Positions 55,901 through 64,000 of a DNA stretch of 64,000 nucleotides are shown piece by piece. A program made the translations under genes and the position numbers. The stretch comes from Delphinapterus leucas (lineage: Eukaryota; Chordata; Mammalia; Artiodactyla; Monodontidae): the NCBI RefSeq assembly GCF_002288925.2, contig NW_022098069.1, positions 84,525,207 to 84,589,206 on the forward strand, written 5' to 3'. A model generated the notes under the pieces. It was not told the origin of the DNA and did not search any database. It saw only the letters and a program-made list of their open reading frames with translations. Each line of letters opens with the position of its first letter. Within the stretch, counting starts at the first letter, position 1.

Positions 55901-58900
55901 GAAGGTTCGGGGGTCAGATGCAAGTGCGGGTGTCCACACGCAGCAGCTGTTAATCGAGGACTGATTACGTGCCACGCCTTATTCCACGCACACAGAAGTT
56001 GTCACCTGCCCGAGATCACACACTTGGCAGGTGGCACAGCTGGAGAGCAGTGAGGGGTGGCTCTGATGCAACCAGATTCGCCTTCATCGGGTTCAGGCCC
56101 GGAGAGGACGTCCAGAGACGCTGTACCCACTGCAGCCTCGCCGGACGGGGCCTGGCTCTCCCCGGGGCTCCTGAGGGCAGCCTTCGTCTGGACATGTGAA
56201 CGGGGAAGGGGACAGCGTGAACTGGACATCCCCGCCATGCCAAGTGCTCTGCTAGGTGCACGCGTGCTCTCCTCGCTCTGGCAGCGCTGCCCCTTGAGAG
56301 CCCTGCAGGGTTACCGTCAGGGTCTGTGTGTGGGGCGGAAGAGGGGTGCAGTGGGATGCGGCTGGTTGGCTCAGTAAAGGTGACCTTGGTCTGTCGTGTT
56401 TGTTAGGCGCTGTGGAAGTCAGGAATGAAGCTTTCTGTGGGCTTTTGCCGATAGTATATTAAGTCATTGGTTGGTTTGACTTTTTAAAATAAGGATTCTT
56501 TTCATGATAGGTGTCGAAGACTTATGTGGAATTTATTCTCCAGAACAAGAGAGTTCCCTGGAGAACGTTAAGATACTATTGGAACCTGCTAAAGTACTTC
56601 CTGTGCTCTTTTCACGTGTAGGTGTGTCTCATTGGGAAATCCAGAACATACCCGCCCGCTGGAGAAGATTCTGTGGATGAGCGGAGAACCCGCTACATTA
56701 ACAGCAGGCGGGGCAGTCCTGTGAGCCCACCTGGCCAGGTCCCTGCCCCTCGTCCACCCGGGGCCGCCGCCGGTGGTGCCGATGGCCCCGAGGGTCATGG
56801 AGCCCTGGACGCCGGGGCCGGGCACGCACCAGAGTCCCCCGCCGAAGGGCTCTGGCTGCCTGGATTTCGCCCCAGAGAAAAAGCCAAGCGCGTGAGGAAC
56901 TGTGCCGCCCTCCCTCGAGATTTTATTGGCCGAGTGGTTTTGCAAGTGGCGAATCTGTTGTTGGGCGGAAAGCAGTCAAACGTGACAAGCTCTCAGAGCA
57001 GGAGCGCGACGGCCTGGAGTCGGGGAGGTAACGGGCACCCTGGGTCAGAGCAGGAGCGCGAAGGCCTGGAGTCGGGGAGGTAACGGGCACCCTGGGTCAG
57101 AGCAGGAGCGCGAAGGCCTGGAGTCGGGGAGGTAACGGGCACCCTGGGTCAGAGCAGGAGCGCGAAGGCCTGGAGTCGGGGAGGTAACGGGCGCCCTGGG
57201 CACTGGCTGGGCTCCAGGCAGGGGCTCTTCTCTTCTCAGAGCCAACTTCAAACTGGGCGGTACGCGGGCCTCTCACTGCTGTGGCCTCTCCCGATGCGGA
57301 GCACAGGCTCCGGACGCGCAGGCTCAGCGGCCATGGCTCACGGGCCCAGCCGCTCTGTGGCACGCGGGACCCTCCCGGACCGGGGCACGAACCCGTGTCC
57401 CCTGCATCGGCAGGCGGACTCTCAACCACTGCGCCGCCCGGGAAGCCCCCTTTAGTCATTTTTTAAATATTTATTTGGCCGCACCGGATCTTAGTTGCCC
57501 ACCTGCAGGATCTTCCTTGGGGTGTGCGGGATCTTTAGTTGCAGCAAGTGGTCTCTTAGTTGTGGCATGCATGTGGATCTAGTTCCCTGACCGGGGATCA
57601 AACCTGGGCCCCCTGCACTGGGAGCACGGAGCCTTAACCACTGGACCACCAGGGGCGTCCCTGTGTGGTCACTTTTAATTAAATGTCAAGGAGTCCTCAT
57701 CATTTCTGTCAAGCCATTAGGAGTGTGCAGATGGGCTGAGGGAAGGAGCTTGTTGGTGGGCTGCTGCCCGAGGGTGCTGTAGGGCTTCCTGAGCAGCCAG
57801 GCGCTCGCCCTCTGAGTTTTGGGGTCACTGGAGGAGATGGAGGCCCCACCCTCAGCCTGTTGGGGATGCTGCCTGCTGGCCCCGTGGGTGGGCCGGCCCA
57901 GGGAGGGGTGAGCAGTGGGTCCTTTTCCCCCCGCGGCGTGGATGACGCTCTGCTGAGTCTCTTTCTTCATCCTCACGCCCCTCCCATCCCTTGTGTACGT
58001 GTGATGCGGCAGTGCCCTTGAGCTTGATCCCCTCCAGGGATCACCTGACCCTGGGAGCATCTGGTTGGGAGAGCCTCTCTGGGGACCCGGTGGCGGCCAT
58101 AGCCAGTGCCACCCTGGTGGAGGGGGCTGACTGTCCGCGTAGCTGCGGACAAGGCCCAGGTGCCTGGGGAGTTCTGTGGGTCGGCACCCCCTTCCTCGCT
58201 GCGCCCTGCAGAGGCGGGCCAAGGCGGAGAGGGAGGACGCTTCCTCGGGGCTTGGAGCGGGGCCTCGAAGGGCTCAGGGTCCTCGGACCTGCAGGCGGCT
58301 CTGAAAACATGGACTCTCACCTTTAATTCCCAGGATGGTCCTTTCCTCTGCGGGGTCCTTTGGGAATGACTGTGCCCAGGAAACTCTGGCCTGTGCCTGG
58401 GGTGGGACGCCCTGATAGTGAGCAAAGATGGGGTCTCTACCTGGGCTCAGTTTGGGTGGGTAGCGGTGGCTCCGATGATGATGGGGTCTCAGGCCTGCCT
58501 GCCTGTTGGAAACGTCGGGGAGCCGGGGTGCCGTCCTCCCCGGGTGGGTCTCCAAGGGCCGGGCTGGTCTGAGGTACTCCCACTGCCCCGCCCGGCGTGA
58601 GAAGCCTACCCCGGCGGGGGCGGGGGGGTACCCTCAGCCTCGCAGCTGCACGCTCCGCCCTTGGTCACTGGACTTAGTGACCCCTGCCCCAGCGTCAGGC
58701 TCGGGACCCCCAGTGTGTCTGAGCCCTGCGCGACGTCAGTGAGCGGGTCTGTCCCCAGGACCTCACTCATCCCAGGCTGGGGTCTACCCTCTGCCAGGCA
58801 TGGCGGAGGGGACGCCGGGTGGGAGGTGGCAGGCTCAGGACACGCGCACGTGGAAGGGTGAGAGGCAGCGGTGCGGAGCTGCACGTGCGAGCCCGCGTCG

Positions 58901-61900
58901 TGGGGCTCGAGGCTGGGGGGTGGGGGAGGAGGGCAGGCTTCTGGGCCGGGATTTAATTTTCCCGCGGACTTCCCGTCTCCTCTCAGAAGGGGTTCCAGGT
59001 GGCTGCGAGGCGGGCTTGGCGCGTGGAATGGCAGTCCCCGCCCCGAGCAGTGGCTGGGCCACGCGGCAGGGCTGACTTGCTGTGTCTGGGAGGCTCGGGG
59101 GTCAGACACGGCGCGCGCGGCCTGACATCTCAGGTGCGATGGCTCTGCCTGTGGAGTTCAGCAAGCTGTGGATTCAGTTTAACTAAAGTTCTCACGTGGG
59201 GGAAACCCTGTCTCCAACAGGGAGCCTGTCCTTGGCGGAAGTGGCCGGGGAGCTGGACAGGGAGACGCTGCAGAAGCTGAAGCGGGAGTGCGGGGGCTTG
59301 CAGACGCTGCTGAGGAACAGCTCGCAGGTGTTCCAAGGTGAGGGGTTGGGCCGGGCCTCCCTCGGTTCTCAGCGCCTGAGGACGGGCTCCACGCTTCCCG
59401 AGGCAACAGGAAGTTGCTCTCGTGCAGATTCTACCACCGCCCTCTCCTGCCTTCCCCCCCTTTTTTTTTTTAATGAAATAAACCTTATTTGAGAGGAGTT
59501 TCAGAGCTAGAGGACAGATCCCCTCACGTGCATCTCAAGTCGCGGCAGGATGTGGGTGACCCCTCTGCTTCTCTGATGCTGCCAGCCTCTGCCCGGCATG
59601 CCTGGGCCCAGCCCCGCCCCCGTCCAGGACGCGCCCCCTCCTCTCACGCTGGCAGGGCCTCCCGTCGCTGGGGAGCTTTTCCGGGTGGAGCTTCAGTACT
59701 TGCTGTGCTTTGGCCTCTGGCTGAGCTCCCAGCCAGGCCCTGGGCCTAGAGGAGGGAGACCTCCCTACCCTGGCCCGTGTGCCTGCACTCCCTCCCCACA
59801 CACACTGGCGCCCTGGGATCCAGGTGGGCGGAGGGAGGAGGGCCCGGGGCCTGCGTGCTCTTCCGCGCAGGCTGCAGCGCGCTGCAGAGCGGGGCGCCGC
59901 CGCCCCTGCCCTCCTGGAGTTTGCAGCCTGACAGGGAGGGGAGACGTCACAGATGTTTACGTGGGCACCTGGGGTTCAAGAAGTTCTGTGTACACGTCCG
60001 CCAGAGGGTCCGTAAGTCGTCGTGTTTGCTTCTTAAAGCTTTTTCCCCTTTGTCTTTGTGGAAGTATTTTAAAGCACATCCCATCTGACATGCTAGTCAC
60101 TCCTAAGTATTTCTGTGCGTGGCTTTAAAAATAGTGGGCGTCTTCTTGCATCACCCTAGTGTCGTAGGTGACATTCTCGCCCAGGGAGGCCTGGCCTCAC
60201 CTCAGACAGGCATCAGGAAGGCTTCGCTTAGGAAATGACATCTGAGCTGGGACTTGGTGAAGTGAACAAGGAAAACACTTCAGGCAGAGGGAGCAGCGTG
60301 TGCGAAGTGGCAGGATGGGGCCTTGCTGAACGGGGCAGGGGCGGGGTAGGTAGGGCTGGCGGGCTGCAGCCCCCTGTGGCCGTGAGGGGGACCTGGGCCT
60401 CTGTGACGGGCAGCGGCGCGCTGACTCGCTGTGATGGTGGGAGGAGCAGGCCCAGCTGCCCCGTGAGCTCGTGCAGGCGGCCCGAGAGGCGGCTGGAGAG
60501 CAGTGCATCAGGCAAGGAGGCCATGCCTGCCTGAGCCCCTCTGTCCGTGCTGGCGCTGCACGCCCAGATGACAGCCTCCCTGTCCCCACCCGTCCCCAGC
60601 GCCTGGCGGGTGGGTGGGCACTCCCTTGGGACAGGTGCCTTGGGGGTCTGTGTGGGGAGGGGTGACGGGCCCTGCTGGGCTGGAGCCTTTGCAGAGGTGG
60701 GGAGGCCGCTGTGGCAGCACGGAATAGAAGTCTGACCGGAGGGCGCTGGCCAGCACTGGGCCTGAAGGCCTTGTCCCGCGCCCCGGGATCTGCGCCAGTC
60801 CCTACCCCCGCACCTTTGTACTCCTACCGCCAGGGTGGTTGCCCCGTGACGGGGGGCGTGGGCGGAGGGACCGCGCACGGAGATGCAGAAGCACATCTGT
60901 CCACTCCTCGGCCTGTGCACCTCCTCGGGAGGTGAGCGCTGCCGCCTTGCGGTCCCACCTCCACGCGTGCACCTGAGAGCTCCGTGCGCACCGCCCGTGT
61001 GTGCACCACCCCGAGGCATACACACCTGTACCACCCACCCCTTGTGTGTGCACCTGAGAGCTCGCGTGTCCTCGCCCGCAGCACCTTCGGGGGGCTTTCC
61101 AGAGCTAACGTTGGTTTTCATTTCAGCTTGACCTCAGTCGGCTAAATGCTGCTGTTGCTATGGCAGTGAGCCCCGCAGTGGAGCTGGCGGGTCCAGGGTT
61201 GGGGGCTGTGGAGGGCAGCCCACTGGTGGGCTGAGAGGCAGGGGGCGGATGGGCCTTGCGGCTGGGAGTCCCCGCCCAGCTGGGCTGCACCGCGTGGAGC
61301 TTTCGTGACTGAAACTCGCTGTGCCCAGGGGACTGCTCTGCTTCCTGCTGTTCCCAGCACGGTTTTCTGTTTGGTTCCATGAAAGAGTGTTCTTTTCTCC
61401 TGCATCGTAAATATGCATGTGTGCGATTGGTTTTCTGTGCGGTTTGCATCGCTGAGCGCGTTTATTTTTGGAAACGCTTCTGAGTACGAGGCTTGGGGGT
61501 TGAACTCCAGTAAACATTCTATACCCAGTCACACAAAAAATAAGCACCAAAGCTGGGTCTTATCTCTGCAGGAGATTTTTTTTTAAACTAACACGGTTAG
61601 TTTTACACGAGTGAGGAGGTGAAAAGAGTTTCAGATGCTTCAGTTCCATCTGCCCTGAGCACCTTGTGGGCCGGGCATGCGCCCGCGCTCAGCCTTGAGG
61701 ACACGGACGCAGCTCAGCGAGGTCGGTCCCTGGCCCAGGGTCTCCGGCGAGCTCGGGGGCTGGGCCGGCCCCCCGGGTCGAGAGGGACCCCGAACTGGCG
61801 CTGCTGAGCGTGCCGCACCGTCCCAGTAAATTTACCTCCCTAGCGGGATTCTGGAAGAATCCTCAGCCACTTCCTCAGGACACTGTGGCTCAGGTGACGT

Positions 61901-64000
61901 CTGTGGTCAGGGACGAGGGGGAGCCCGAACAGTAGGTCCACCGAGTCTGAGGGACTCACGCTTTGGGGAGGAAGTGGGCTCACAAATGTCGGGTGAGAAG
62001 TGAGCTCCGTAGAGCACGTTTATGCCTGTGATTCACTTAAAATCGGGAAGTCTGCTGGTCTGGCCTGCCAGCCGGCTGGAGGGGCGCAGGCAGAGGGCAC
62101 GGGCCTGCCCAGACTGGGGGCGGGGGCCTGTCAGCCGGCCTGGCCCCCCCCCGCAGGGCCACCCCTCATCACCAGTGCCTGCTCCACAGGCCCTACAAAT
62201 CCTGCCTGGGTCCCCTTCCCCCGACCCTGCAGGGATTGCTCCGGAAACGTGGTACGCCGGTGGAGGGCCCGCTGCGAGACAGCCCGCCCTGAGGGAGCGT
62301 GGACGGGCCAGCCTCTGGAGGGTGAGGGTCTGCACTTGGCTTTGGCCCCAGCGAGCCCCTCACCCTCTCGCCCGGACTTCTCTTGAGCCTGTCCAGGCCG
62401 TCAGGGGCTCCTCGTCTTTCTGGGGCACCCACGGCGGGAGTCTGGGGGAGTCTCACCTCCCAGGCTCCTTTGCACACGCCTGGGGGGCTCCAGCCACCCC
62501 GCCCCAGCTGGGGTGTGTCGTTCGCGGCTGCGCCAGGAGGGGCTGCTGTGGGAGCGCCTGTGGAAGGCGGTGGCTGCTTGCCCAACTGCCGGGCCAGGAC
62601 AGCCGAGCTCTCAGCGTCTGCCTCGTGGGAAGCAGGGCCGGCCTGGCCCTTTCTAGGTGCTTCTCGGCCGCCCCCTGAGGGTGAATCCCTGCGTTGTGTC
62701 CCTCCTGCGGAGAGGCACCTCTGCAGTTCCCTCCTCTGGTTTCAGGGGACAGTTTTCCATAAGCATCAGTCTGCAGAGACAGACAGTCTCGTATTGCTGC
62801 AACACGAGGCAATTTGAAAGCGAAATTCAAGCTTGAATGCACACTTTCAAGTTTTCCTTAGAAGCTGGAGAGCCAGATTTGTTCAGTAAGCTTCCTTTAT
62901 TTCTTCCGAGACTTTCCGTCTCCAGGTGGCTGTATAGTCCAGGGAAAAGCAGGACGGGTTTGGTTGCTCTGGCCCCGTCTCACGTGGGGGTGTTGGCGTC
63001 TTGGGAGGAAGCGGCCAAGCGGAAGCTCCCAGCGCGGCTTCAGCCGAGTTGGGGCGACTGGTTCAGGAGGCGTTTGGGCGGCCCCGGGCCCTCCCCCTGC
63101 GCCGCCCAGCTCTGCGGCCACCCCGCCCACACGGGGCCCCCCCCCCCCCCGCATCTCAGCCCCCTGCTGCTCTGTGAGGGCCTCCCGCCCTGCCCCTGCC
63201 GACAGGGCTGCTGTGCCCCTACCCCTACTTCCCATTTACGTTTGGGGGCTCTGCCTGTGACCCTGCTGGCCCCCGCAGCCTGCCCCTCATCTCCACCTGC
63301 CTGGACAGGGCCTCTCCCCTGCTCGCTCCGCTCCCTCCTTATGATGTGGACGCGTGCCCTCGAGGGCCAGTGCCGCCACGCAGACGTCCTGCCCGCATCA
63401 GGACCATGCTCGTGGTCGGCGTTAGCCTTGTTTCACGAGCCGGTGCCCACGAGTGGCCACGCCCGGGTCCCGTCACCAGCAGGACCTCAGGCACCGGCTC
63501 CTTGCCCTCCACCTGGTGTGCGGCAGCCCCTCCTGACGGCTCCCAGCCCCAGGCGCCTGCACCGGGTCCTTGCTCCCCTCGGCCCCTCCCTCGTGCTCTT
63601 GTGTGTGTAGGTGGGACTGCAGGCCGCGGGCAGGTGGGGGGCAGGGGCCACGGCCCGGGATCCCCGCGCCTCTCCCCCTCCCGCCGCCGGGCCTGCGGGG
63701 GCTGCGTCTCCTGTGGCCGCACCCCGGCCCTGGACAGCTGTCCCCACAGAGCCCGGCCACCTGCCCAGCTCGCAGTTCACTCCTCGGCTGTGTCTTTTCT
63801 CTTTGTTCCCAACCCCAGTTGTGAACGGGCGAGTTCGCATCCGCGACTGGAGGGAAGAGAGGCCTCGGAAGGAAAAGGAACCAGAAGCAAAACGGAGGCA
63901 GTTTTCGGAAACGTTCAAAACCCGCATCTGTTGGTTTTTCGCTCATCACCCTGACGGTTGTGTTCTGCCTTCTGACCGCTGCCCGTTCGCCCACGGGCCT
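40360..64000 (+). CDS. TRMT44: TRMT44, tRNA(Ser) Um44 2'-O-methyltransferase (11 coding exons, 3' partial)
   Basis: TRMT44 (METTL19) is the animal relative of yeast Trm44, which methylates the 2'-O of U44 in tRNA(Ser) using AdoMet; in animals the activity is predicted. Exons 40360-40990, 42629-42743, 45641-45860, 47804-47872, 48674-48781, 50006-50077, 53145-53251, 54545-54728, 56622-57027, 59221-59337 and 63819-64000 join into 737 codons without a stop, all with GT-AG introns. AdoMet motif I is FVDLGCGNG (363-371), followed by GID (386-388), DWLIGNHSDELTPWIP (421-436) and FFVLPCCFFDF (448-458). A CCCH zinc finger (Cys714, Cys724, Cys731, His735) lies at the end. The human protein is about 757 aa, so only some 20-25 residues are missing. 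The match to the human protein is from memory and collinear throughout. Confidence 0.97.
40991..42628. other. TRMT44 intron 1
   Basis: No repeat family and no exon recognised. CpG density falls off soon after the donor. Confidence 0.65.
42629..42743 (+). CDS. TRMT44: TRMT44 exon 2
   Basis: A 115-nt exon, residues 211-248 plus two bases, acceptor TCCCCCAG and donor GTAAGG. It encodes VLNGTVIFLPLEENSEGNLK and SNVYQIQLSQSEGEW. Confidence 0.95.
42806..43121 (-). mobile_element. reverse-oriented cetartiodactyl SINE in TRMT44 intron 2
   Basis: A near full-length copy (about 315 bp) of the same long SINE form, reading on the minus strand from GGGGACTTCCCTGGGGGCGC. A TCARTGATTT-like phrase at both ends may be the target duplication. 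Confidence 0.9.
43670..43830 (-). repeat. reverse MIR
   Basis: The plus strand reads TTTTGGAGTCACATAGACCT and CAGTCTTCTCATCTCTGAAA, the antisense of the MIR core. Confidence 0.6.
45641..45860 (+). CDS. TRMT44: TRMT44 exon 3
   Basis: A 220-nt exon, residues 249-322, acceptor TTTCAAAG and donor GTAATT. It encodes FCPERWHSDGIVYPKPTWLG and STLSLISIMKYSRVHQALKE, strongly conserved in the family. The first base completes Trp248 begun in exon 2. Confidence 0.96.
45861..47803. other. TRMT44 intron 3
   Basis: It contains a reverse SINE fragment (about 46647-46761) flanked by imperfect target duplications. Other sequence is AT-rich and unassigned. Confidence 0.7.
46630..46778 (-). mobile_element. short reverse SINE with imperfect target duplication
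   Basis: The minus strand reads GGGAATTCCCTGGCAGTCCA onward for about 115 bp. AGCAATCAAGTATTTTA (46630-46646) and AGCAATAAAGTATTTTT (46762-46778) are diverged copies of the target site, so the insertion is older. Confidence 0.85.
47804..47872 (+). CDS. TRMT44: TRMT44 exon 4
   Basis: A 69-nt exon (23 codons), residues 323-345 in phase 0, acceptor GTTGTAG and donor GTAAGG. It encodes VWPEVTDPEKFVHEDVALAA then YLL. Too short to stand out as a long frame; placed by similarity and splice sites. Confidence 0.94.
47873..50005. other. TRMT44 introns 4 and 5
   Basis: 47873-48673 and 48782-50005, either side of exon 5. A possible reverse MIR lies near 48180-48310. Nothing else recognised. Confidence 0.6.
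48674..48781 (+). CDS. TRMT44: TRMT44 exon 5, AdoMet motif I
   Basis: A 108-nt exon, residues 346-381, acceptor TTGCTTAG and donor GTAAAG. FVDLGCGNGLLVHIL is the glycine-rich AdoMet-binding loop of the Rossmann-type methyltransferase fold; acidic Asp365 and all glycines are intact. Confidence 0.96.
50006..50077 (+). CDS. TRMT44: TRMT44 exon 6
   Basis: A 72-nt exon, residues 382-405 in phase 0, acceptor GTTTCAG and donor GTACTG. It encodes HPGRGIDVRRRKVWDMYGPE; the Asp of GID is at the place where motif II binds the AdoMet ribose. The donor is a weaker match to consensus (GTACTG). Confidence 0.93.
50078..53144. other. TRMT44 intron 6
   Basis: It begins with a GC-rich, CpG-dense patch (about 50500-50900), then becomes AT-rich. 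A short reverse L1 tail lies at about 52325-52400. No exon seen. Confidence 0.65.
52325..52400 (-). mobile_element. short reverse L1 tail
   Basis: Plus-strand phrases TACATTGAAGTATAGTTAAT and GTGTTGTGTTAGTTTCGGCT are the antisense of the artiodactyl L1 3' end, preceded by a T run that is the antisense A tail. Confidence 0.8.
53145..53251 (+). CDS. TRMT44: TRMT44 exon 7
   Basis: A 107-nt exon, residues 406-440 plus two bases, acceptor CTTGTAG and donor GTGAGT. It encodes TPNDKTLFPDVDWLIGNHSD then ELTPWIPVIAA, the segment that contains the family's conserved NHSDELTPW motif. Confidence 0.96.
53310..53520 (+). mobile_element. MER5-related hAT-Charlie element
   Basis: It contains GCTGTCCAGAACCGTAGCCA, ACTTGAAACGTGGCTGGTCC, GGATATATTGGGTTAAATTT and ACTAGAAAATATAAAATTAT in the order of a MER5-related element. 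Confidence 0.7.
53735..54155 (-). mobile_element. reverse L1 3'-end fragment
   Basis: The plus strand shows GGTACAGTTGATTTACAATA, then the CTGTGCTGTACAACATATCC and CTCTGTATCTGTGAGTCTGT phrases in the order expected for the antisense of an L1 3' end. Confidence 0.85.
54545..54728 (+). CDS. TRMT44: TRMT44 exon 8
   Basis: A 184-nt exon, residues 441-502, acceptor TTGAAG and donor GTGCGT. It encodes SSYNCRFFVLPCCFFDFVGK and, near the end, CGFHVEEDCLRIPSTKR. The two cysteines and aromatic run are characteristic of the Trm44 family. Confidence 0.96.
54729..56621. other. TRMT44 intron 8
   Basis: Short phrases resembling MIR occur at about 55465-55545, 55840-55900 and 55960-56060. No exon or young insertion recognised. 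Confidence 0.6.
56622..57027 (+). CDS. TRMT44: TRMT44 exon 9, ending in a tandem repeat
   Basis: A 406-nt exon, residues 503-637 plus one base, acceptor CGTGTAG. It encodes VCLIGKSRTYPPAGEDSVDE, a Gly/Pro-rich linker, then RNCAALPRDFIGRVVLQVAN and LLLGGKQ. The last 35 nt lie in copy 1 of a 52-bp tandem repeat, and the donor GAG|GTAACG is repeated in each later copy. Only copy 1's donor joins exon 10 in the conserved frame, so this end was chosen; reading on meets a stop at 57081-57083. Confidence 0.9.
56993..57200 (+). repeat. four-copy 52-bp tandem repeat over the TRMT44 exon 9 donor
   Basis: Units are 56993-57044, 57045-57096, 57097-57148 and 57149-57200. Copies 2-4 are nearly identical; copy 1 differs by C for A in GCGCGACGG versus GCGCGAAGG, and copy 4 has G for A in GGGCGCC. 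The first 35 nt of copy 1 are coding; the repeated GAG|GTAACG is the splice donor. Confidence 0.95.
57257..57449 (-). mobile_element. reverse SINE (CHR type) next to the tandem repeat
   Basis: The minus strand reads from GGGGGCTTCCCGGGCGGCGC through to GCGTACCGCC, the same family as the copies at 14061 and 20658. It has no visible A tail at its 3' end, so it may have been truncated. Confidence 0.9.
57463..57661 (-). mobile_element. second reverse SINE, back to back with the first
   Basis: The minus strand reads GGGACGCCCCTGGTGGTCCA onward. It belongs to the older form with TCAGGGAACTAGATCCACAT-type sequence and ends about 14 bp from the neighbouring SINE. Confidence 0.85.
59221..59337 (+). 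CDS. TRMT44: TRMT44 exon 10
   Basis: A 117-nt exon, residues 638-676 plus one base, acceptor TCCAACAG and donor GTGAGG. It encodes SLSLAEVAGELDRETLQKLK and ECGGLQTLLRNSSQVFQ, a short helical segment between the linker and the zinc finger. Confidence 0.95.
59338..63818. other. TRMT44 intron 10
   Basis: A 4.5-kb GC-rich intron. A stretch near 60210-60320 resembles the old repeat also seen at 37620-38080. An imperfect duplication (GTGCACCTGAGAGCT) occurs at about 60968 and 61048, and a C run lies at about 63137-63150. No exon was seen. Confidence 0.6.
63819..64000 (+). CDS. TRMT44: TRMT44 exon 11, CCCH zinc finger (cut by window edge)
   Basis: The acceptor is AACCCCAG; residues 677-737 are seen. 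After a basic stretch the exon encodes a CCCH zinc finger with spacing C-x9-C-x6-C-x3-H (Cys714, Cys724, Cys731, His735). The human protein continues about 20 residues further, so the stop codon and 3' UTR lie right of the window. Confidence 0.94.

Larger units (their letters stand above)
57028..59220. other. TRMT44 intron 9
   Basis: It opens with the remaining copies of the 52-bp tandem repeat (to 57200), followed directly by two reverse SINEs (57257-57449 and 57463-57661). The rest is GC-rich and unassigned. Confidence 0.75.

Noticed and set aside
60961..61075. Possible minisatellite built on GTGCACCTGAGAGCT
   Set aside because: Only two imperfect copies about 80 bp apart are visible, which is too little to call a tandem array.
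60228..61121. 297-codon minus-strand frame in TRMT44 intron 10
   Set aside because: It shows composition typical of chance frames in GC-rich DNA and no recognisable domain. Part of it overlaps an old repeat.
1..64000. CRISPR arrays, operons, tRNA or rRNA genes
   Set aside because: No regularly spaced direct repeats with unique spacers, no bacterial gene organisation and no rRNA were seen. tRNA-like sequence occurs only as the heads of SINEs.

Overview
This window is vertebrate nuclear DNA, almost certainly from a cetacean. The evidence is the repertoire of interspersed repeats: several copies of the tRNA-derived cetartiodactyl/whale SINE that opens GGGCTTCCCTGGTGGCGCAG (CHR type), L1 tails ending in the artiodactyl-type ACTCCAATAAA motif, and older mammalian repeats (MIR, hAT fossils, LTR fossils). 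Nothing prokaryotic was found, and most long open frames are chance frames in GC-rich DNA.

Two protein genes lie head to head. On the minus strand, 1020 to about 36000 holds ACOX3, the peroxisomal acyl-CoA oxidase that acts on branched-chain acyl-CoAs such as pristanoyl-CoA. Thirteen coding exons can be placed exactly; together they make 1,650 nt (550 codons) in one unbroken frame with GT-AG introns. The last exons, which should carry the rest of the C-terminal domain and the peroxisomal targeting tail, lie beyond the left edge. On the plus strand, 40360 to the right edge holds TRMT44, the predicted AdoMet-dependent tRNA(Ser) Um44 2'-O-methyltransferase. Eleven coding exons give 737 codons, ending in a CCCH zinc finger cut by the window edge.

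Each gene has its own CpG-rich promoter region (about 35690-36070 for ACOX3 and 40230-40830 for TRMT44), separated by about 4.2 kb filled largely with repeats. The order ACOX3 (-) / TRMT44 (+) matches the human 4p16.1 neighbourhood. The two genes share no pathway that I know of.

The introns carry the unusual material. The 3' end of TRMT44 exon 9, splice donor included, sits in a four-copy 52-bp tandem repeat. ACOX3's first intron holds a nest of insertions: an old L1 split by a younger L1, itself split by a solo retroviral LTR, with a SINE elsewhere in the old L1. A young SINE lies 84 bp upstream of an ACOX3 splice acceptor. A 31-bp C homopolymer lies in an ACOX3 intron. A 5'-truncated L1 abuts the TRMT44 promoter. 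I did not find a convincing new gene or system.
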